A stretch of DNA of 47,904 nt from Bacillota bacterium (lineage in GTDB: Bacteria; Bacillota; Clostridia; Christensenellales; SZUA-584): NCBI GenBank assembly GCA_023397655.1, contig JAEWTW010000002.1, forward strand, positions 1 to 47,904. Direction: 5' to 3'. Shown one piece after another: positions 16,211-24,997 of this stretch. The notes beneath the pieces are model-generated. The model saw only the letters and a list, made by a program, of their open reading frames with translations, was not told where the DNA came from and searched no databases. The position numbers were made by a program, and so were the translations under genes. The stretch's first letter is position 1. Each line of letters opens with the position of its first letter.

Positions 16211-18553
16211 TCAATGCCATATCTCCACCTCGGACGGCTTGGTCGTCATGAGTTTGTACAGTCTGCCCTTCGGGAAGCTGTCCATAAAAGGGACGATGGC
16301 CCCGGCGCATTTGAGCAACCCACGCCCTGAATCCACGTTGGTGATATAGGAAAGCTGATTGTCGCTGATGTTCAGGAGCTTGGCGAGCTCCAGCCTGTCG
16401 GTGGCGGCCTGGTTAAGCATCACCAGAAATTCGCTGTTGGCCAGCATCGTCCGGGCGGTGTGGGACTGGAGCAGATCGTCCACGTTCTGCGTCAGCCCCG
16501 TGGCAAAAGCGCCGTATTTTCTGACGCGCTTCCACAGGGTGAACAAAAAGTTCGCCGAATACTCGTGCTGGAACAGTAGGTAGATCTCATCGATGTAAAT
16601 CCAGGTGTTCCGGCCCTGTTTCCGGTTTTTGATCACCCGATTGAAGATGGAATCCAGCACGACCAGCATGCCCACCGGCAGGAGCTGCCTGCCCAGGTCG
16701 CGGATATCGTAGCAGACGATCCTGTTGCTGGTGTCCACGTTCGTCTGTTTGGCGAAGGTGTTGAGCGACCCGGACGTGAACAGCTCGATGGCCAGCGCCA
16801 CGTCCTGCGCCTCGGGTTCAGGCTGCCGCAGCAGCTCGGCGTGGAAATCCTGCAGCGTGGGCGGAGCCCCCTTGAAGTTCATGCGGATGTAGTCCCGGTA
16901 AACTTTCGCCGTGCAGCGGTCGATGACCGATTTTTCCTTTGCGTTGAGCTTGTTCGCGCCCACGAGCTGTTCGCACAGGCTGAGTATGAATTCGGACTTC
17001 AGCACGATGGGATTCTCGCCGTCGCCGTAGCCCGACTCCATATCGAGGGCGTTGATATGATTCCGGCTGGTCGCCGATATGTGGATCACCTCGCCGCCCA
17101 GCCCCTGCACCAGCGAATGGTACTCCTTTTCGGGATCGACGATCAGGATATCGTCATTGGTGGACAGGGCGAGGCTGGCAATCTCGCGTTTGGCGGCGAA
17201 CGACTTGCCCGAACCCGACACGCCGAGAACAAACCCGTTGCCGTTCAGAAGCTCACGGCGGTTGGCGACGATAAGGTTCTTGCTGATCACGTTCTGCCCG
17301 TAGTAGATGCCGCCCCGGTCCATGATCTCCTGCGTCTTGAAGGGCATGAGCACGGCCAGCGCCTCGGTGGTCAGCGTGCGCAGCGCGTCTATTCTTCTCA
17401 GGCCAAACGGCAGCGCGGTATTGAGCCCGTCGGCCTGCTGCCAGTTCAATGTTGAGAGCTGGCACAGGTGCTTTCTGGCCACGGATTGCAGCGTCTCGGT
17501 ATCCGAATCGAGCTGCTCCTTCGTATCGGCCAGATGTACCAGCGTGACCACCGCGAACAGCATCCGCTGGTCGCGGGTGGTCAGGTCGTCCAGCATCTCG
17601 CGGGTTTCCTTGCGCTGCTGCTCGAGGTCGTAAGGCACAACGGCGGAGTAATTGTTGTTGGCGTTCTGCCGCCGCTGCCAGTTGGTCACGTTGGTCTCCA
17701 CGCCCAGGAGCCTGTTCTGCATCTCCCTGACCGCCTCGTCGGTAGGCACGGGGATCACGTCGATGCTGAGCATGAGGTTGCGGTTCAGCTCGGTCAGCTC
17801 GCTCATCATGGAGTCCTTAATATAGCTCGCATATTCTTTGAGAAACAGAACCCGCCCAAACTTCCTGCCCATGACGAAATGGTCCTTGAGGAACTCGAAG
17901 CTGTCCGGGCAGATGTAGTCGGCGAAGCTGTGGCCTTTGCGCATGGTTTCCCCGATGTCAAAGCGGAAGTGGGTTTCCTCACCGATGCGGTAGAAATCGT
18001 GGAAAACGCGCAGCCGCTCGGCGGCGCCGACTTCCTCGCCGTGGGAGCCGATACGTGCCAGATGCGTGGCGATGTCATTGATGACGCGCGTGAAGAATAT
18101 GCGTGCTTCCTCGATGTTCTTCTTGTGCACCGATACGATGATATACCGCTCCTGGACGACGCTGTTGGAGGAGCCGGTCACCTTGCTCATGAGCATGCGG
18201 TTGTACTCACTCCGGTACTCGTCCAGCCTGTCGCCGTCGTATTCTGGGATCAGGATGGACTGCTCGAAGTCTATCTTGTTGATGCGCTTGTTATTGATGG
18301 TGATCTTGGTGGTTGCGCCCGTGTCGAGGGCGTTCAACAGCTCGCTGTAGTCGAGGAACATCTCGGTTTTGTCCTCTTTGGAAGCAATGGCGTAGTTGAT
18401 GTCCGAGAATCGAACGCACTTGGAGAACTTGTTGCCTACTTGAAAAATCCCATCCGGCCAGATGCGGCGGATGGGAATGGCCTGCTGGACGCTGCCGGGG
18501 ACATTGAAATGTTCCCTGTCCTGTCTGAGCATATTCTGCAATGATTTAATCAT
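16211..18553 (-). CDS. VirB4-like conjugation ATPase
   Basis: A 780-residue VirB4/TraE-type ATPase that powers the type IV secretion channel at the membrane. Walker A is GVSGSGKS (444-451), Walker B is TWIYIDEIYLLF near 640, and TGLTQNVDDLL is the conserved downstream motif. The N-terminal 400 residues are the VirB4 body domain. Its start at 18553 overlaps the PrgI stop by 8 bases, showing translational coupling; the NlpC/P60 gene follows. Length is typical of Gram-positive VirB4 proteins. Confidence 0.95.
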   Translation of the reverse strand: MIKSLQNMLRQDREHFNVPGSVQQAIPIRRIWPDGIFQVGNKFSKCVRFSDINYAIASKEDKTEMFLDYSELLNALDTGATTKITINNKRINKIDFEQSILIPEYDGDRLDEYRSEYNRMLMSKVTGSSNSVVQERYIIVSVHKKNIEEARIFFTRVINDIATHLARIGSHGEEVGAAERLRVFHDFYRIGEETHFRFDIGETMRKGHSFADYICPDSFEFLKDHFVMGRKFGRVLFLKEYASYIKDSMMSELTELNRNLMLSIDVIPVPTDEAVREMQNRLLGVETNVTNWQRRQNANNNYSAVVPYDLEQQRKETREMLDDLTTRDQRMLFAVVTLVHLADTKEQLDSDTETLQSVARKHLCQLSTLNWQQADGLNTALPFGLRRIDALRTLTTEALAVLMPFKTQEIMDRGGIYYGQNVISKNLIVANRRELLNGNGFVLGVSGSGKSFAAKREIASLALSTNDDILIVDPEKEYHSLVQGLGGEVIHISATSRNHINALDMESGYGDGENPIVLKSEFILSLCEQLVGANKLNAKEKSVIDRCTAKVYRDYIRMNFKGAPPTLQDFHAELLRQPEPEAQDVALAIELFTSGSLNTFAKQTNVDTSNRIVCYDIRDLGRQLLPVGMLVVLDSIFNRVIKNRKQGRNTWIYIDEIYLLFQHEYSANFLFTLWKRVRKYGAFATGLTQNVDDLLQSHTARTMLANSEFLVMLNQAATDRLELAKLLNISDNQLSYITNVDSGRGLLKCAGAIVPFMDSFPKGRLYKLMTTKPSEVEIWH

Positions 18554-18899
18554 GCCGTAGTTCCTCCTTTAAACTTGAATTGCCGAGCGCCTGGGCGTAA
18601 AGGTTGTCGGCCCGGAACACCAGTCTCCTGGGGTGCAGGAATTCCGAGCACACCCACGCGGCGATAAACTTTTCGGCCGGCATGCCGTGATAGCGGAAAA
18701 ACCCGCAACCGGCAAAGGGCGCGGCCGCGAGGATGCACATCCAGCCGATTTCCTCTGTACCCACTGCGTTGCGCAGAACGAAATACACGCCCACGGCAAC
18801 CAGCACGGCCAGGACGGAAAACGAAAACTGCCTGAGCGAGAGTCCGAAAAAGATGCTCTCCTGGTAATCCCTGATTTCCTTGTTGATACGCACTTCCAT
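18546..18899 (-). CDS. PrgI-family conjugation membrane protein (VirB3-like)
   Basis: A 117-residue protein starting MEVRINKEIRDYQESIFFGL, the hallmark opening of the PrgI family, with two transmembrane segments (about 20-42 and 48-66) and a cytoplasmic tail. PrgI-type proteins sit next to VirB4 in Gram-positive type IV secretion systems and correspond to VirB3. ATG 18899 follows GGCAGGTG; a GTG two codons upstream is the alternative. It lies immediately before virB4. Function inferred from family and position. Confidence 0.9.
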   Translation of the reverse strand: MEVRINKEIRDYQESIFFGLSLRQFSFSVLAVLVAVGVYFVLRNAVGTEEIGWMCILAAAPFAGCGFFRYHGMPAEKFIAAWVCSEFLHPRRLVFRADNLYAQALGNSSLKEELRHD

Positions 18900-18944
18900 A
18901 GTCACACCTGCCTTTCATGCATTGGATAGGGCGTTTTGGTATAC

Positions 18945-18968
18945 AAAAAAGCCCACGCGTCAAGCGTG
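18945..18968 (-). terminator. Rho-independent terminator between TrbL-like gene and prgI
   Basis: Read on the minus strand, CACGC-TTGAC-GCGTG (18954-18968) forms a hairpin and is followed by GG, C and a run of six T (18945-18950). It would reduce transcription passing from the TrbL-like gene into prgI-virB4. Confidence 0.6.
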
Positions 18969-19059
18969 AGCGTCATGAATCGCCGAACAGAAGTTGCCTT
19001 TTGTTCGGTATCGAGTTAACATGAAACCATATAAATCCGATAGACGGGAGGTTGCCTGT

Positions 19060-19404
19060 ATGATATTCGCTTTTATGGGGCTTGGCGCCCTTATGATACT
19101 ATTATCCATATTGTTCAGAGTGGCGGCTGTGTTCCGGCTGACCCTGCCGCTGCTGTACGCGCTCATTGCGCCCACGGTGTTCTCCGGCTGGTACCACGCC
19201 AACCAACCGCTAGCCGAGGGTATTTGGTATGGGCTGATCGGCCTTACCGTGCTTTCGTGGATATTCTCTCTTGTCCGCAAGGTACGTGAATGGCTTGACC
19301 GCAGGCGCGATGATAAGATCGCCGAGGAGATGTTCCTGCGGCGGCTAGCGCAGGCCAAGGCCGAAGGCCTTGATACCGTCAGCACGGAAGGCTTGTTCCG
19401 TTAG
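19060..19404 (+). CDS. Small membrane protein on the opposite strand inside the transfer operon
   Basis: A 114-residue plus-strand protein with hydrophobic segments at about 1-25, 30-48 and 55-70, then a charged tail (RKVREWLDRRRDDKIAEEMF). ATG 19060 is preceded by CGGGAGG at good spacing; longer frames from 18994 or 19021 lack one. It ends 4 bases inside the stop region of the TrbL-like gene, so the two converge. The opposite frame (141 codons) is serine/arginine-rich and looks like a shadow. I do not recognise the family. Its orientation against the rest of the operon is the odd feature. Confidence 0.6.
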   Translation: MIFAFMGLGALMILLSILFRVAAVFRLTLPLLYALIAPTVFSGWYHANQPLAEGIWYGLIGLTVLSWIFSLVRKVREWLDRRRDDKIAEEMFLRRLAQAKAEGLDTVSTEGLFR

Positions 19405-20246
19405 CCCAGACCCATCAGCTCCCGGATGATCCTGTCGGACATCTTGATCGCCCCCACGAGCACCAGCATATTGAACAGAATCTCACCCACATAATTCCAC
19501 ACGATGGTGACGGCGGACAGTGAAAGATCGCTGATCGCGGGCGGGGTTGCCGCGAATACGCTGAAAATGATACACGCCAGCACAATGATGCAGCCTTCCA
19601 GGCAGATGGCCGCGTAGCTTTTCAGAAAGCTCTTGCCGATACCACTGGACGGCTCTCCCGCAAACGCAGCGAGGGGTATGGGCGCGATGGCCGTTGCCAT
19701 ATACAGCTTGAAGAAACGGCTGTACACCGTCAGTATCATGATCAGGCTCAATACCCAAATGAATAGGCTACCCAGCAGTGTCACCAGCCATAGTGGGATG
19801 GATTCCAGAAACGGCACTTCGTTGATTTTTGTTATGATCTCGGGCGGCAGCGTTGCCGCCTGTGTCGCGGACAAGCCCGACGCGGACATGATCGTGCTGA
19901 TGGCTCCCTGGGCGATGCCGAACAGCGCCATCATGAGATCGAGGCCGTAAGATACCGCCGTTTTGGCGAGTATAAATCTGATAAACAGCTTGAGCGCGTG
20001 CTCAGGCTTCTTTATTTCCGTGAACGAACCCGCCGTTTTCACGACGCCCATGACAAAAAACAGTACGAGCAGCGCGAAGCCAATCGCCTTGAGCGCCCCG
20101 TTGATGTCCACGATGACGCTCCACACACCGCCGCCTTTGAAATTCTCGGGCGACATCGTGATGAGCTGCCAGATCTCGGCGAGCTTCGCGTTCCACATAT
20201 CGAGGGCGGCGTTGAGGTTGTCCACAATCCAGTTCCCGCTTCCCAT
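19401..20246 (-). CDS. TrbL/VirB6-like conjugation channel protein
   Basis: A 281-residue polytopic membrane protein with about six hydrophobic segments (for example ALLVLFFVMGVVKTAG, VTLLGSLFIWVLSLIMILTV and CIIVLACIIFSVFAA). After the conserved soluble N-terminus (NWIVDNLNAALDMWNAKL) the hydrophobic plan matches TrbL/VirB6-type inner-membrane channel proteins of Gram-positive elements, placed between Maff2 and PrgI/VirB4. ATG 20246 follows AAGGAGGTG. Family assignment rests on hydrophobic pattern, size and gene order. Confidence 0.85.
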   Translation of the reverse strand: MGSGNWIVDNLNAALDMWNAKLAEIWQLITMSPENFKGGGVWSVIVDINGALKAIGFALLVLFFVMGVVKTAGSFTEIKKPEHALKLFIRFILAKTAVSYGLDLMMALFGIAQGAISTIMSASGLSATQAATLPPEIITKINEVPFLESIPLWLVTLLGSLFIWVLSLIMILTVYSRFFKLYMATAIAPIPLAAFAGEPSSGIGKSFLKSYAAICLEGCIIVLACIIFSVFAATPPAISDLSLSAVTIVWNYVGEILFNMLVLVGAIKMSDRIIRELMGLG

Positions 20247-20282
20247 TTGTCAAACACCTCCTTGATAGAGAAGTCAGGGAGA

Positions 20283-20313
20283 GAGGGTGCGCCCTCCCTC
20301 CCGTTCGGGAAAC
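20283..20313 (-). repeat. Hairpins between maff2 and the TrbL-like gene
   Basis: GAGGG-TGCG-CCCTC (20283-20296) and, immediately after, a CCCGTTCGGGAAACGGG inverted repeat lie in the 71-base gap. Neither is followed by a T run in the direction of transcription, so they are more likely mRNA-stabilising or attenuating structures than full terminators. Confidence 0.4.
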
Positions 20314-20317
20314 GGGA

Positions 20318-20626
20318 TCAGCCGGTAATCAGCGTCAGAATCTCCTTGGCAAAAGTTATAATGATCCCTCCCGCGAGGGTCAGGAAGCCATTGGCTCTCT
20401 GGCTCGGATCATGGCTTTTCAGGCTGAGGCCGATCTGGACGATGCCGAAGCCGAGCAGAATCAGGCCGATGGCTCTGATAATTGAGAAAATGAAGGTGCT
20501 GAGGTTGTTGACCACATCCAGCGGGTCATCGCCGGCGGCGAAGGCGGTGGTGGTCATGCCGAACACCAGTACGAGGGTGCAGAAAACCGCAAAGAGCAAC
20601 TTTGCGCGTCTACTCATCTTGTTCAT
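20318..20626 (-). CDS. Maff2-family small membrane protein (conjugation, pilin-like)
   Basis: A 102-residue protein with an N-terminal signal-like segment (LLFAVFCTLVLVFGMTTTAF, cleavage plausible after AFA-A), then two transmembrane helices separated by a short loop (SLKSHDPSQRANGF), ending in FAKEILTLITG. This is the layout of the Maff2 family found next to VirD4/TraG and TrbL-like proteins in Gram-positive elements, comparable to VirB2/TrbC subunits. ATG 20626 follows AAAAGGAGAT and overlaps the end of the coupling-protein gene by 17 bases. Confidence 0.87.
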   Translation of the reverse strand: MNKMSRRAKLLFAVFCTLVLVFGMTTTAFAAGDDPLDVVNNLSTFIFSIIRAIGLILLGFGIVQIGLSLKSHDPSQRANGFLTLAGGIIITFAKEILTLITG

Positions 20627-22349
20627 ATATATCGATCTCCTTTTCATTTTGATTTGCAGCGAGCAGTTCGGAAAAAAGCGGGGTTCCATAATACAGGCTT
20701 TTGCGGTGGACATACGGCTTCGCGCCGCTGTCCGACGAATCCGCGATATTGGGATGTCTTTTCAGATCGTATTTCAAATCCATGACCGGCCGGGCGCCGC
20801 GGATGAACAGGATGGCGTACCGGTTATCCAGCAGCCGTACTTCATCCGGCGTCAAAAGCTCGCGGCCTGATATCTGAAAGTTGGTGGAGTAGCTCCCGCT
20901 TCGCCCACGCGTTTGCCCGTATGTCCGCGTGTCGATGGTGGATTTACCGAGAGCATCCGATATGTACTTGTGCGTACTGGACTCGTTGCCGCCCAGGTAC
21001 AGGATGGTGTCCGAGTTGCCGGGGATGGTTTCCCAGGAGTCCTTATACATCTCCTTGATCTGCGCCATATTCTGAATGATGACGGAGGCCGAGATGTTGC
21101 GGCTTCGCATGGTGGCAAGCTCGCGCGTGAAACCGGGCAGCGGCATGGCGGCGAATTCGTCCAGTATGAAATGGATGTGACGCGGCAGGCAGCCGTTATG
21201 GATTTGATCCGCGCTGTAATACAGCGTCTGAAAGGCCTGGGAGTAGAGCAGGCTGACAAGAAAGTTGAAGGTCGTGTCGGAGTCGGGGATGACCGCGAAG
21301 AGCGCCGTTTTTTTCTCTCCCAGGGTATACAGGTCCATCTCGTCGTGGTCGGTGATTCGCTTGATCTGCGGGAGATTGAACGCCGCCAGTCTGACGGCGA
21401 CGGACACGAGGATGGATTTTGCGGTCTTGCCTGCCGCGAGCTTGAATACCTTGTACTGCCGGACGGCGATATGGTCAGGCTGCTCACGCTCCAAGGAGGA
21501 GAACAGCAAATCCAGAGGCGAAACGTGTTCCTCATCGTCCTCCTTGACTTCGGCGTATTCCAGTATCCGCATCACCATGGAGAAGTTCTGCTCATAATCC
21601 GGCGCTTCGTGGAACAGCAGCAGTATGATCGCCTGCAGGAGCGCCGTTTCGGACTTCGTCCAGAACGGGTCGCTCTCATGCGCCCCCTTGGGCGTGGTCG
21701 ACTGGATGAGATTGTTGACCAGCCGTAAAACGTCCTTATCGTCCCTCAGATACCTGAAGGGATTGTAACCGTCCGACAGATCGAAGTTGACGAGGTTGAG
21801 AACCCGGATATCGTACCCTTTCTCTTTCAGCAGATTGCCGGTGGCGTTGAGGATTTCCTGCTTGGGATCGGTCACGACGTAGCTGGCGTTGGCCTGCAGA
21901 ATGTTGGGCTTGGCATACCCCCGTGTCTTGGAGCTGCCCGAGCCGCCTATGACCAGCACATTGAGGTTCCTGCCGTGCCTGTGGGTGTCGAATCCCAGCC
22001 GCACATGGCGGGTGAGCAGTATATTTTCCTCTTGCGAGAACATACCGTTGACCTGCTGCGGAAGCGCCCATACCGCAGACCCGTGTTCCTCGCCCTGGCG
22101 GGTGCGGCCTCGGGTGGAAAAGTAAACCCCGAGGCCAATGGCATACGCCAGGCTGCATACCCCGATGGCCGCGAGGCTGTCGTCCGTCCATCGGATGGCA
22201 AAGGGCGTTTCAAGGGCGGCGGTCAGGTTTTCAAGCAGGTCCGGCAACCCGTTGCCAAGGCTTTGCGCGATCAGCAGCGCCGCCCATACCACGGGAATAT
22301 ACAGGAGCGCGCAGAACAGTATGTTGCCCGCGCGGGAATTTTTGTTCAA
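20610..22349 (-). CDS. VirD4/TraG-type coupling protein
   Basis: A membrane ATPase of about 580 residues that links the relaxosome to the transfer channel. Two N-terminal transmembrane segments (about 12-35 and 68-84) precede Walker A GGSGSSKT (near 135-149, with GSSK where GSGK is common) and Walker B-like IHFILDEFAAM near 400. SRNISASVIIQNMAQIKEMY is a typical TraG segment. The ATG at 22370 has no ribosome binding site, while TTG 22349 follows GAGGTGG, so I prefer the TTG. A strong terminator-like hairpin lies just upstream. The overlapping next gene is maff2. Confidence 0.93.
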   Translation of the reverse strand: MNKNSRAGNILFCALLYIPVVWAALLIAQSLGNGLPDLLENLTAALETPFAIRWTDDSLAAIGVCSLAYAIGLGVYFSTRGRTRQGEEHGSAVWALPQQVNGMFSQEENILLTRHVRLGFDTHRHGRNLNVLVIGGSGSSKTRGYAKPNILQANASYVVTDPKQEILNATGNLLKEKGYDIRVLNLVNFDLSDGYNPFRYLRDDKDVLRLVNNLIQSTTPKGAHESDPFWTKSETALLQAIILLLFHEAPDYEQNFSMVMRILEYAEVKEDDEEHVSPLDLLFSSLEREQPDHIAVRQYKVFKLAAGKTAKSILVSVAVRLAAFNLPQIKRITDHDEMDLYTLGEKKTALFAVIPDSDTTFNFLVSLLYSQAFQTLYYSADQIHNGCLPRHIHFILDEFAAMPLPGFTRELATMRSRNISASVIIQNMAQIKEMYKDSWETIPGNSDTILYLGGNESSTHKYISDALGKSTIDTRTYGQTRGRSGSYSTNFQISGRELLTPDEVRLLDNRYAILFIRGARPVMDLKYDLKRHPNIADSSDSGAKPYVHRKSLYYGTPLFSELLAANQNEKEIDIYEQDE

Positions 22350-22374
22350 CAGGATACCACCTCTTTTCATGGCG

Positions 22375-22409
22375 AAAAAAACAGTCGGCTGGATTTTGCT
22401 CCAACCGAC
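22375..22409 (-). terminator. Terminator/attenuator just upstream of the coupling-protein gene
   Basis: On the minus strand GTCGG-TTGGA-GCAAAA-TCCAG-CCGAC (22384-22409) forms a 9-10 bp hairpin followed by TG and seven T (22375-22381). It has all the hallmarks of a rho-independent terminator but stands between mobilisation genes and the coupling-protein gene, so it may adjust how much transcription reaches the channel genes. Confidence 0.65.
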
Positions 22410-22489
22410 CCATTTTGCCTATTCCTCGTCAGGCTCGGGCGGTTCGCCCTGCGCCCTTCCGAGGGATTCGATACAATAGATCATATGTT

Positions 22490-22669
22490 TCACCTTGCTT
22501 CCCGCTTTACCCGCTCCAGCGGACGTTGATTTTTGATCTTGTTAATGAGGTCGCTGACGTCCTCATAGTCGCCGCGCTCGGTGATGAGCTCAGCCTTCAG
22601 GTTCAAAAGCGAACCCGTAAGCAGATTCTTTTCGCTCTCGGAGAGCATGATGGCGTAGCTATCGCTCAT
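22490..22669 (-). CDS. Small conserved-looking 59-residue protein between pcfB and the coupling-protein gene
   Basis: Reads MSDSYAIMLSESEKNLLTGS and continues through ELITERGDYEDVSDLINKI to a basic end (RPLERVKREAR). It starts one base after the PcfB stop and is mostly helical and charged. A possible 21-codon frame follows at 22419-22484 (MIYCIESLGRAQGEPPEPDE), coupled by AAGGTG, but it is too short to trust. I do not recognise a named family. Tight spacing within the mobilisation operon supports that the 59-residue protein is real. Confidence 0.6.
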   Translation of the reverse strand: MSDSYAIMLSESEKNLLTGSLLNLKAELITERGDYEDVSDLINKIKNQRPLERVKREAR

Positions 22670-22670
22670 A

Positions 22671-23279
22671 CTACTTCACCTTACCTTTCGTTTTGGATTT
22701 TGTCCTTGTCCTGGCCGGGGCGTTTTTACCCTGCGAGCTGGCCTTAAAGCCCTTGAGCTTTTCCTCAATGGACGGTTTTTCATTCGTCGTCCTTGGCGCG
22801 CTGTCGCGCGTAGAGGAGCTGTCCCTTGTATCGCGTGAGCCTTGTCGCGACCGAGGTTCTTTTTTTTTGACCGCTTCCTCCCGAGTATCCGCCTGCTCCT
22901 GTTTTTTCGGCGCGTACCGGATTCTCTCAAAGACCATGTTGGCGCGGTCGATTTCTGTGACGGGCAGGATCACATCCACAGGCGCGTTCCGGTGGCGTTT
23001 ATCCTGCACCGCCGAATATAGGAGCTTATACTTTTTGCAATGCCTCTGGAATTGCCTGAACTGTTCGGGCGTCATGGTAAATGTGCGGATATCCCGCGTT
23101 TCCTTCAGGAGCCGGATCATGCTCATTTTGCCATAGACCTTCTTGTTATTTTTACGAAGCGCCATCAGAATGGCAACGCCGTTTTTCAGGGCGGAACCCA
23201 CCAGCCTGACGGTAACTTCGCCGCCTGAAAGCATCATGCGCACGACCTGTTCGGCCGCGTCACCTCCGCCTACGTTCAT
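22671..23279 (-). CDS. PcfB-family conjugation protein
   Basis: A 202-residue protein. The N-terminal 130 residues (AAEQVVRMMLSGGEVTVRLV and FTMTPEQFRQFQRHCKKYKL) match the PcfB / DUF3801 family, which in enterococcal plasmids works with the relaxase and coupling protein in the relaxosome. The rest (about 135-202) is a low-complexity, charged, Arg/Ser/Lys-rich tail. ATG 23279 follows GGGAGGTGA and overlaps the relaxase stop by 20 bases. A cytoplasmic accessory role in DNA processing is inferred from family. Confidence 0.82.
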   Translation of the reverse strand: MNVGGGDAAEQVVRMMLSGGEVTVRLVGSALKNGVAILMALRKNNKKVYGKMSMIRLLKETRDIRTFTMTPEQFRQFQRHCKKYKLLYSAVQDKRHRNAPVDVILPVTEIDRANMVFERIRYAPKKQEQADTREEAVKKKEPRSRQGSRDTRDSSSTRDSAPRTTNEKPSIEEKLKGFKASSQGKNAPARTRTKSKTKGKVK

Positions 23280-24666
23280 CTTTTTTCACCTCCCTGGTTT
23301 GTTGTTTTGTGGACTCGATGTCCTTTTTCATACGCGGTACGCTGCCCACGATCTCATCGCACAGCGCGATTTCCTTCCTTACCGCCCGGATATCAGCGCT
23401 GATATTGGCCAGCGCCTCATACAGGCCAGCCTTCTCCCGGATGATTTGTTCTTTCGGAATGCCGCTTTTTTCGATGGCCGCGACCGCGTCCATGTACCGG
23501 GCGAATTCGTCCTCGATGCCCGTCATGCCGGAAGCATATAGCTCTTTGGCGGGAAGCAGGGCTTCCGCCGCCGCCAGCGCGTCGAACAACTCCTTGCGTT
23601 TCTTCTTCTGTACATTCAGGATCGTGCGCTGTTTGGTGAGGGCGGTAAGCCGTTCCTCAGCGCCAGTTTTATAGGTCGCTATCTGCGCCGCGGTCTCAAT
23701 GCCGTTTTCCCGCAGAAATTTGAACTGCTCCTTGTACCGCTCGAACTTCAGAAGCTCCCGTTTGAGGTACGGCGTCACGCGGGGCGGGTATTGCTGTTTG
23801 CCTATGTTCCCGAGCAGATACAGATAATGGACGTACAGCGCAAGGAAGCCCTTTAGCTTACCTGGCAACCGCAAGGGCGTATATGGCCTGCGGGAGACGA
23901 ACACGGGCTTTGCGCCTTGCTCGATGGCCGTGAGGTTACCCTCAATGGCCGCGCGGATGCCGTCCTCGGTATACCGCGCGTCACCGCGGCCGGGACGGAT
24001 GAAATTCTCCTGCCCCCGCAGCCGGAACGCGAGGTGCTTGCCGTACTTGATCTCATATCCCATGTGCTCCATGAGCATAAGGAAGTGGCCGTAGTCCGCC
24101 GCATCCTCAATAGCCATATTGATATCAGCCATAAGCATACCGCGGAAGGTCGGCTGGCCTTTTTGCTCGCGCAGCCATTCGATGTAGCTGACGGCCTTGC
24201 CGGTCTCGCCGCGCATGATGACGGACAGTCCATGCTCGCGGCACAGCCTGTCGGAAAGTCCCCTGATCTGCTGGTAATAGCTTTTCGGGGAGCTGTGATA
24301 TTTTTCGCCGGTCATATATGCGACAGAATTGAACACGATATGCGAATGAACATGATCCTTATCGACGTGCGTCCCTATGACAGCCTCATAGTCCGGGATA
24401 TACCGCGCCGTGAATTCCCTGGCGATACGAAGCGCCAGTTCGGGTTCAACCTCGCCTTCTTTAAAGGATTGGACAATATGATAGCACTGTACGCCCTTGA
24501 GCTTCTTATACATCTCTTTTGTTTTCATCATCTGCCCATACTCATCTCCCGGCGTACAGAGCTGCGTTGCCGTTAATATGCGTTCGTTCGTCTTATCCCC
24601 GTTGAGGACGTACTGGATCGCCACATCCAGACGCGCTTTGCGGGCGAGGATTTTCGTAACCGCCAT
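23260..24666 (-). CDS. Relaxase / mobilisation nuclease (MOBP-like, VirD2 family)
   Basis: A 468-residue relaxase that nicks oriT and leads the strand into the recipient. The metal-binding motif HVDKDHVHSH is at 100-109, preceded by an N-terminal AIQYVLNGDKT segment with a candidate nucleophilic Tyr near residue 19. Residues 110-200 contain the usual GEKYHSSPKSYYQQIRGLSD region. The C-terminal part (300-460) is strongly helical and charged, probably coiled coil. It shares one base with the upstream mobC stop (TAATG). Length and motif order fit Relaxase/MobA family members of clostridial elements. Confidence 0.94.
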   Translation of the reverse strand: MAVTKILARKARLDVAIQYVLNGDKTNERILTATQLCTPGDEYGQMMKTKEMYKKLKGVQCYHIVQSFKEGEVEPELALRIAREFTARYIPDYEAVIGTHVDKDHVHSHIVFNSVAYMTGEKYHSSPKSYYQQIRGLSDRLCREHGLSVIMRGETGKAVSYIEWLREQKGQPTFRGMLMADINMAIEDAADYGHFLMLMEHMGYEIKYGKHLAFRLRGQENFIRPGRGDARYTEDGIRAAIEGNLTAIEQGAKPVFVSRRPYTPLRLPGKLKGFLALYVHYLYLLGNIGKQQYPPRVTPYLKRELLKFERYKEQFKFLRENGIETAAQIATYKTGAEERLTALTKQRTILNVQKKKRKELFDALAAAEALLPAKELYASGMTGIEDEFARYMDAVAAIEKSGIPKEQIIREKAGLYEALANISADIRAVRKEIALCDEIVGSVPRMKKDIESTKQQTREVKKDERRRR

Positions 24667-24983
24667 TATGAGTGCGTTACCCGAGAGACAAGCTCGTATA
24701 TCTTTTGGAGCATGAACAGCCCATTCCTGGCATCCTCGGGCGTGGCGATACCCGCGTTGACGCTGCGGGCAATCTGGTTGATGTTGGAGCCGATCATGTT
24801 GATTTCCGCAAGCAGTTTCCGCAATTCCTGGGATGGCCGTTCACGGATCGGTTCTCTCATAATCAGGCTGATGAGATACTTGCGTTTAGAGAAACCGCAC
24901 CGTTTCGCGTTGCCGCAAAGCTGAGCGTACTCCTGCCGCGTCATCTCAAAGTGCATGTGATGCGTTTCCTTTTTCTGCGCCAT
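24666..24983 (-). CDS. MobC-like relaxosome accessory protein
   Basis: A 105-residue protein with the MobC pattern: an N-terminal ribbon/helix region (HHMHFEMTRQEYAQLCGNAK) and the family's signature INMIGSNINQIARSVNAG near 60-78. MobC proteins bind oriT and assist the relaxase. ATG 24983 is preceded by AAAGGAGCG. It is the first gene after the hairpin-rich segment at 24.99-25.17 kb, the usual location of oriT. Confidence 0.9.
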   Translation of the reverse strand: MAQKKETHHMHFEMTRQEYAQLCGNAKRCGFSKRKYLISLIMREPIRERPSQELRKLLAEINMIGSNINQIARSVNAGIATPEDARNGLFMLQKIYELVSRVTHS

Positions 24984-24997
24984 AGTGCGCTCCTTTC

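Noticed and set aside
17468..18544. A 358-codon plus-strand frame
   Set aside because: Antisense to virB4; composition rich in Val/Ala/His/Asp typical of a shadow frame.
20998..21728. Plus-strand frames opposite the coupling-protein gene
   Set aside because: The minus strand carries Walker motifs and TraG signatures, so these are shadows.
22419..22484. A 21-codon frame (MIYCIESLGRAQGEPPEPDE)
   Set aside because: Coupled to the 59-residue gene by spacing, but too short to separate from chance without comparison to relatives.
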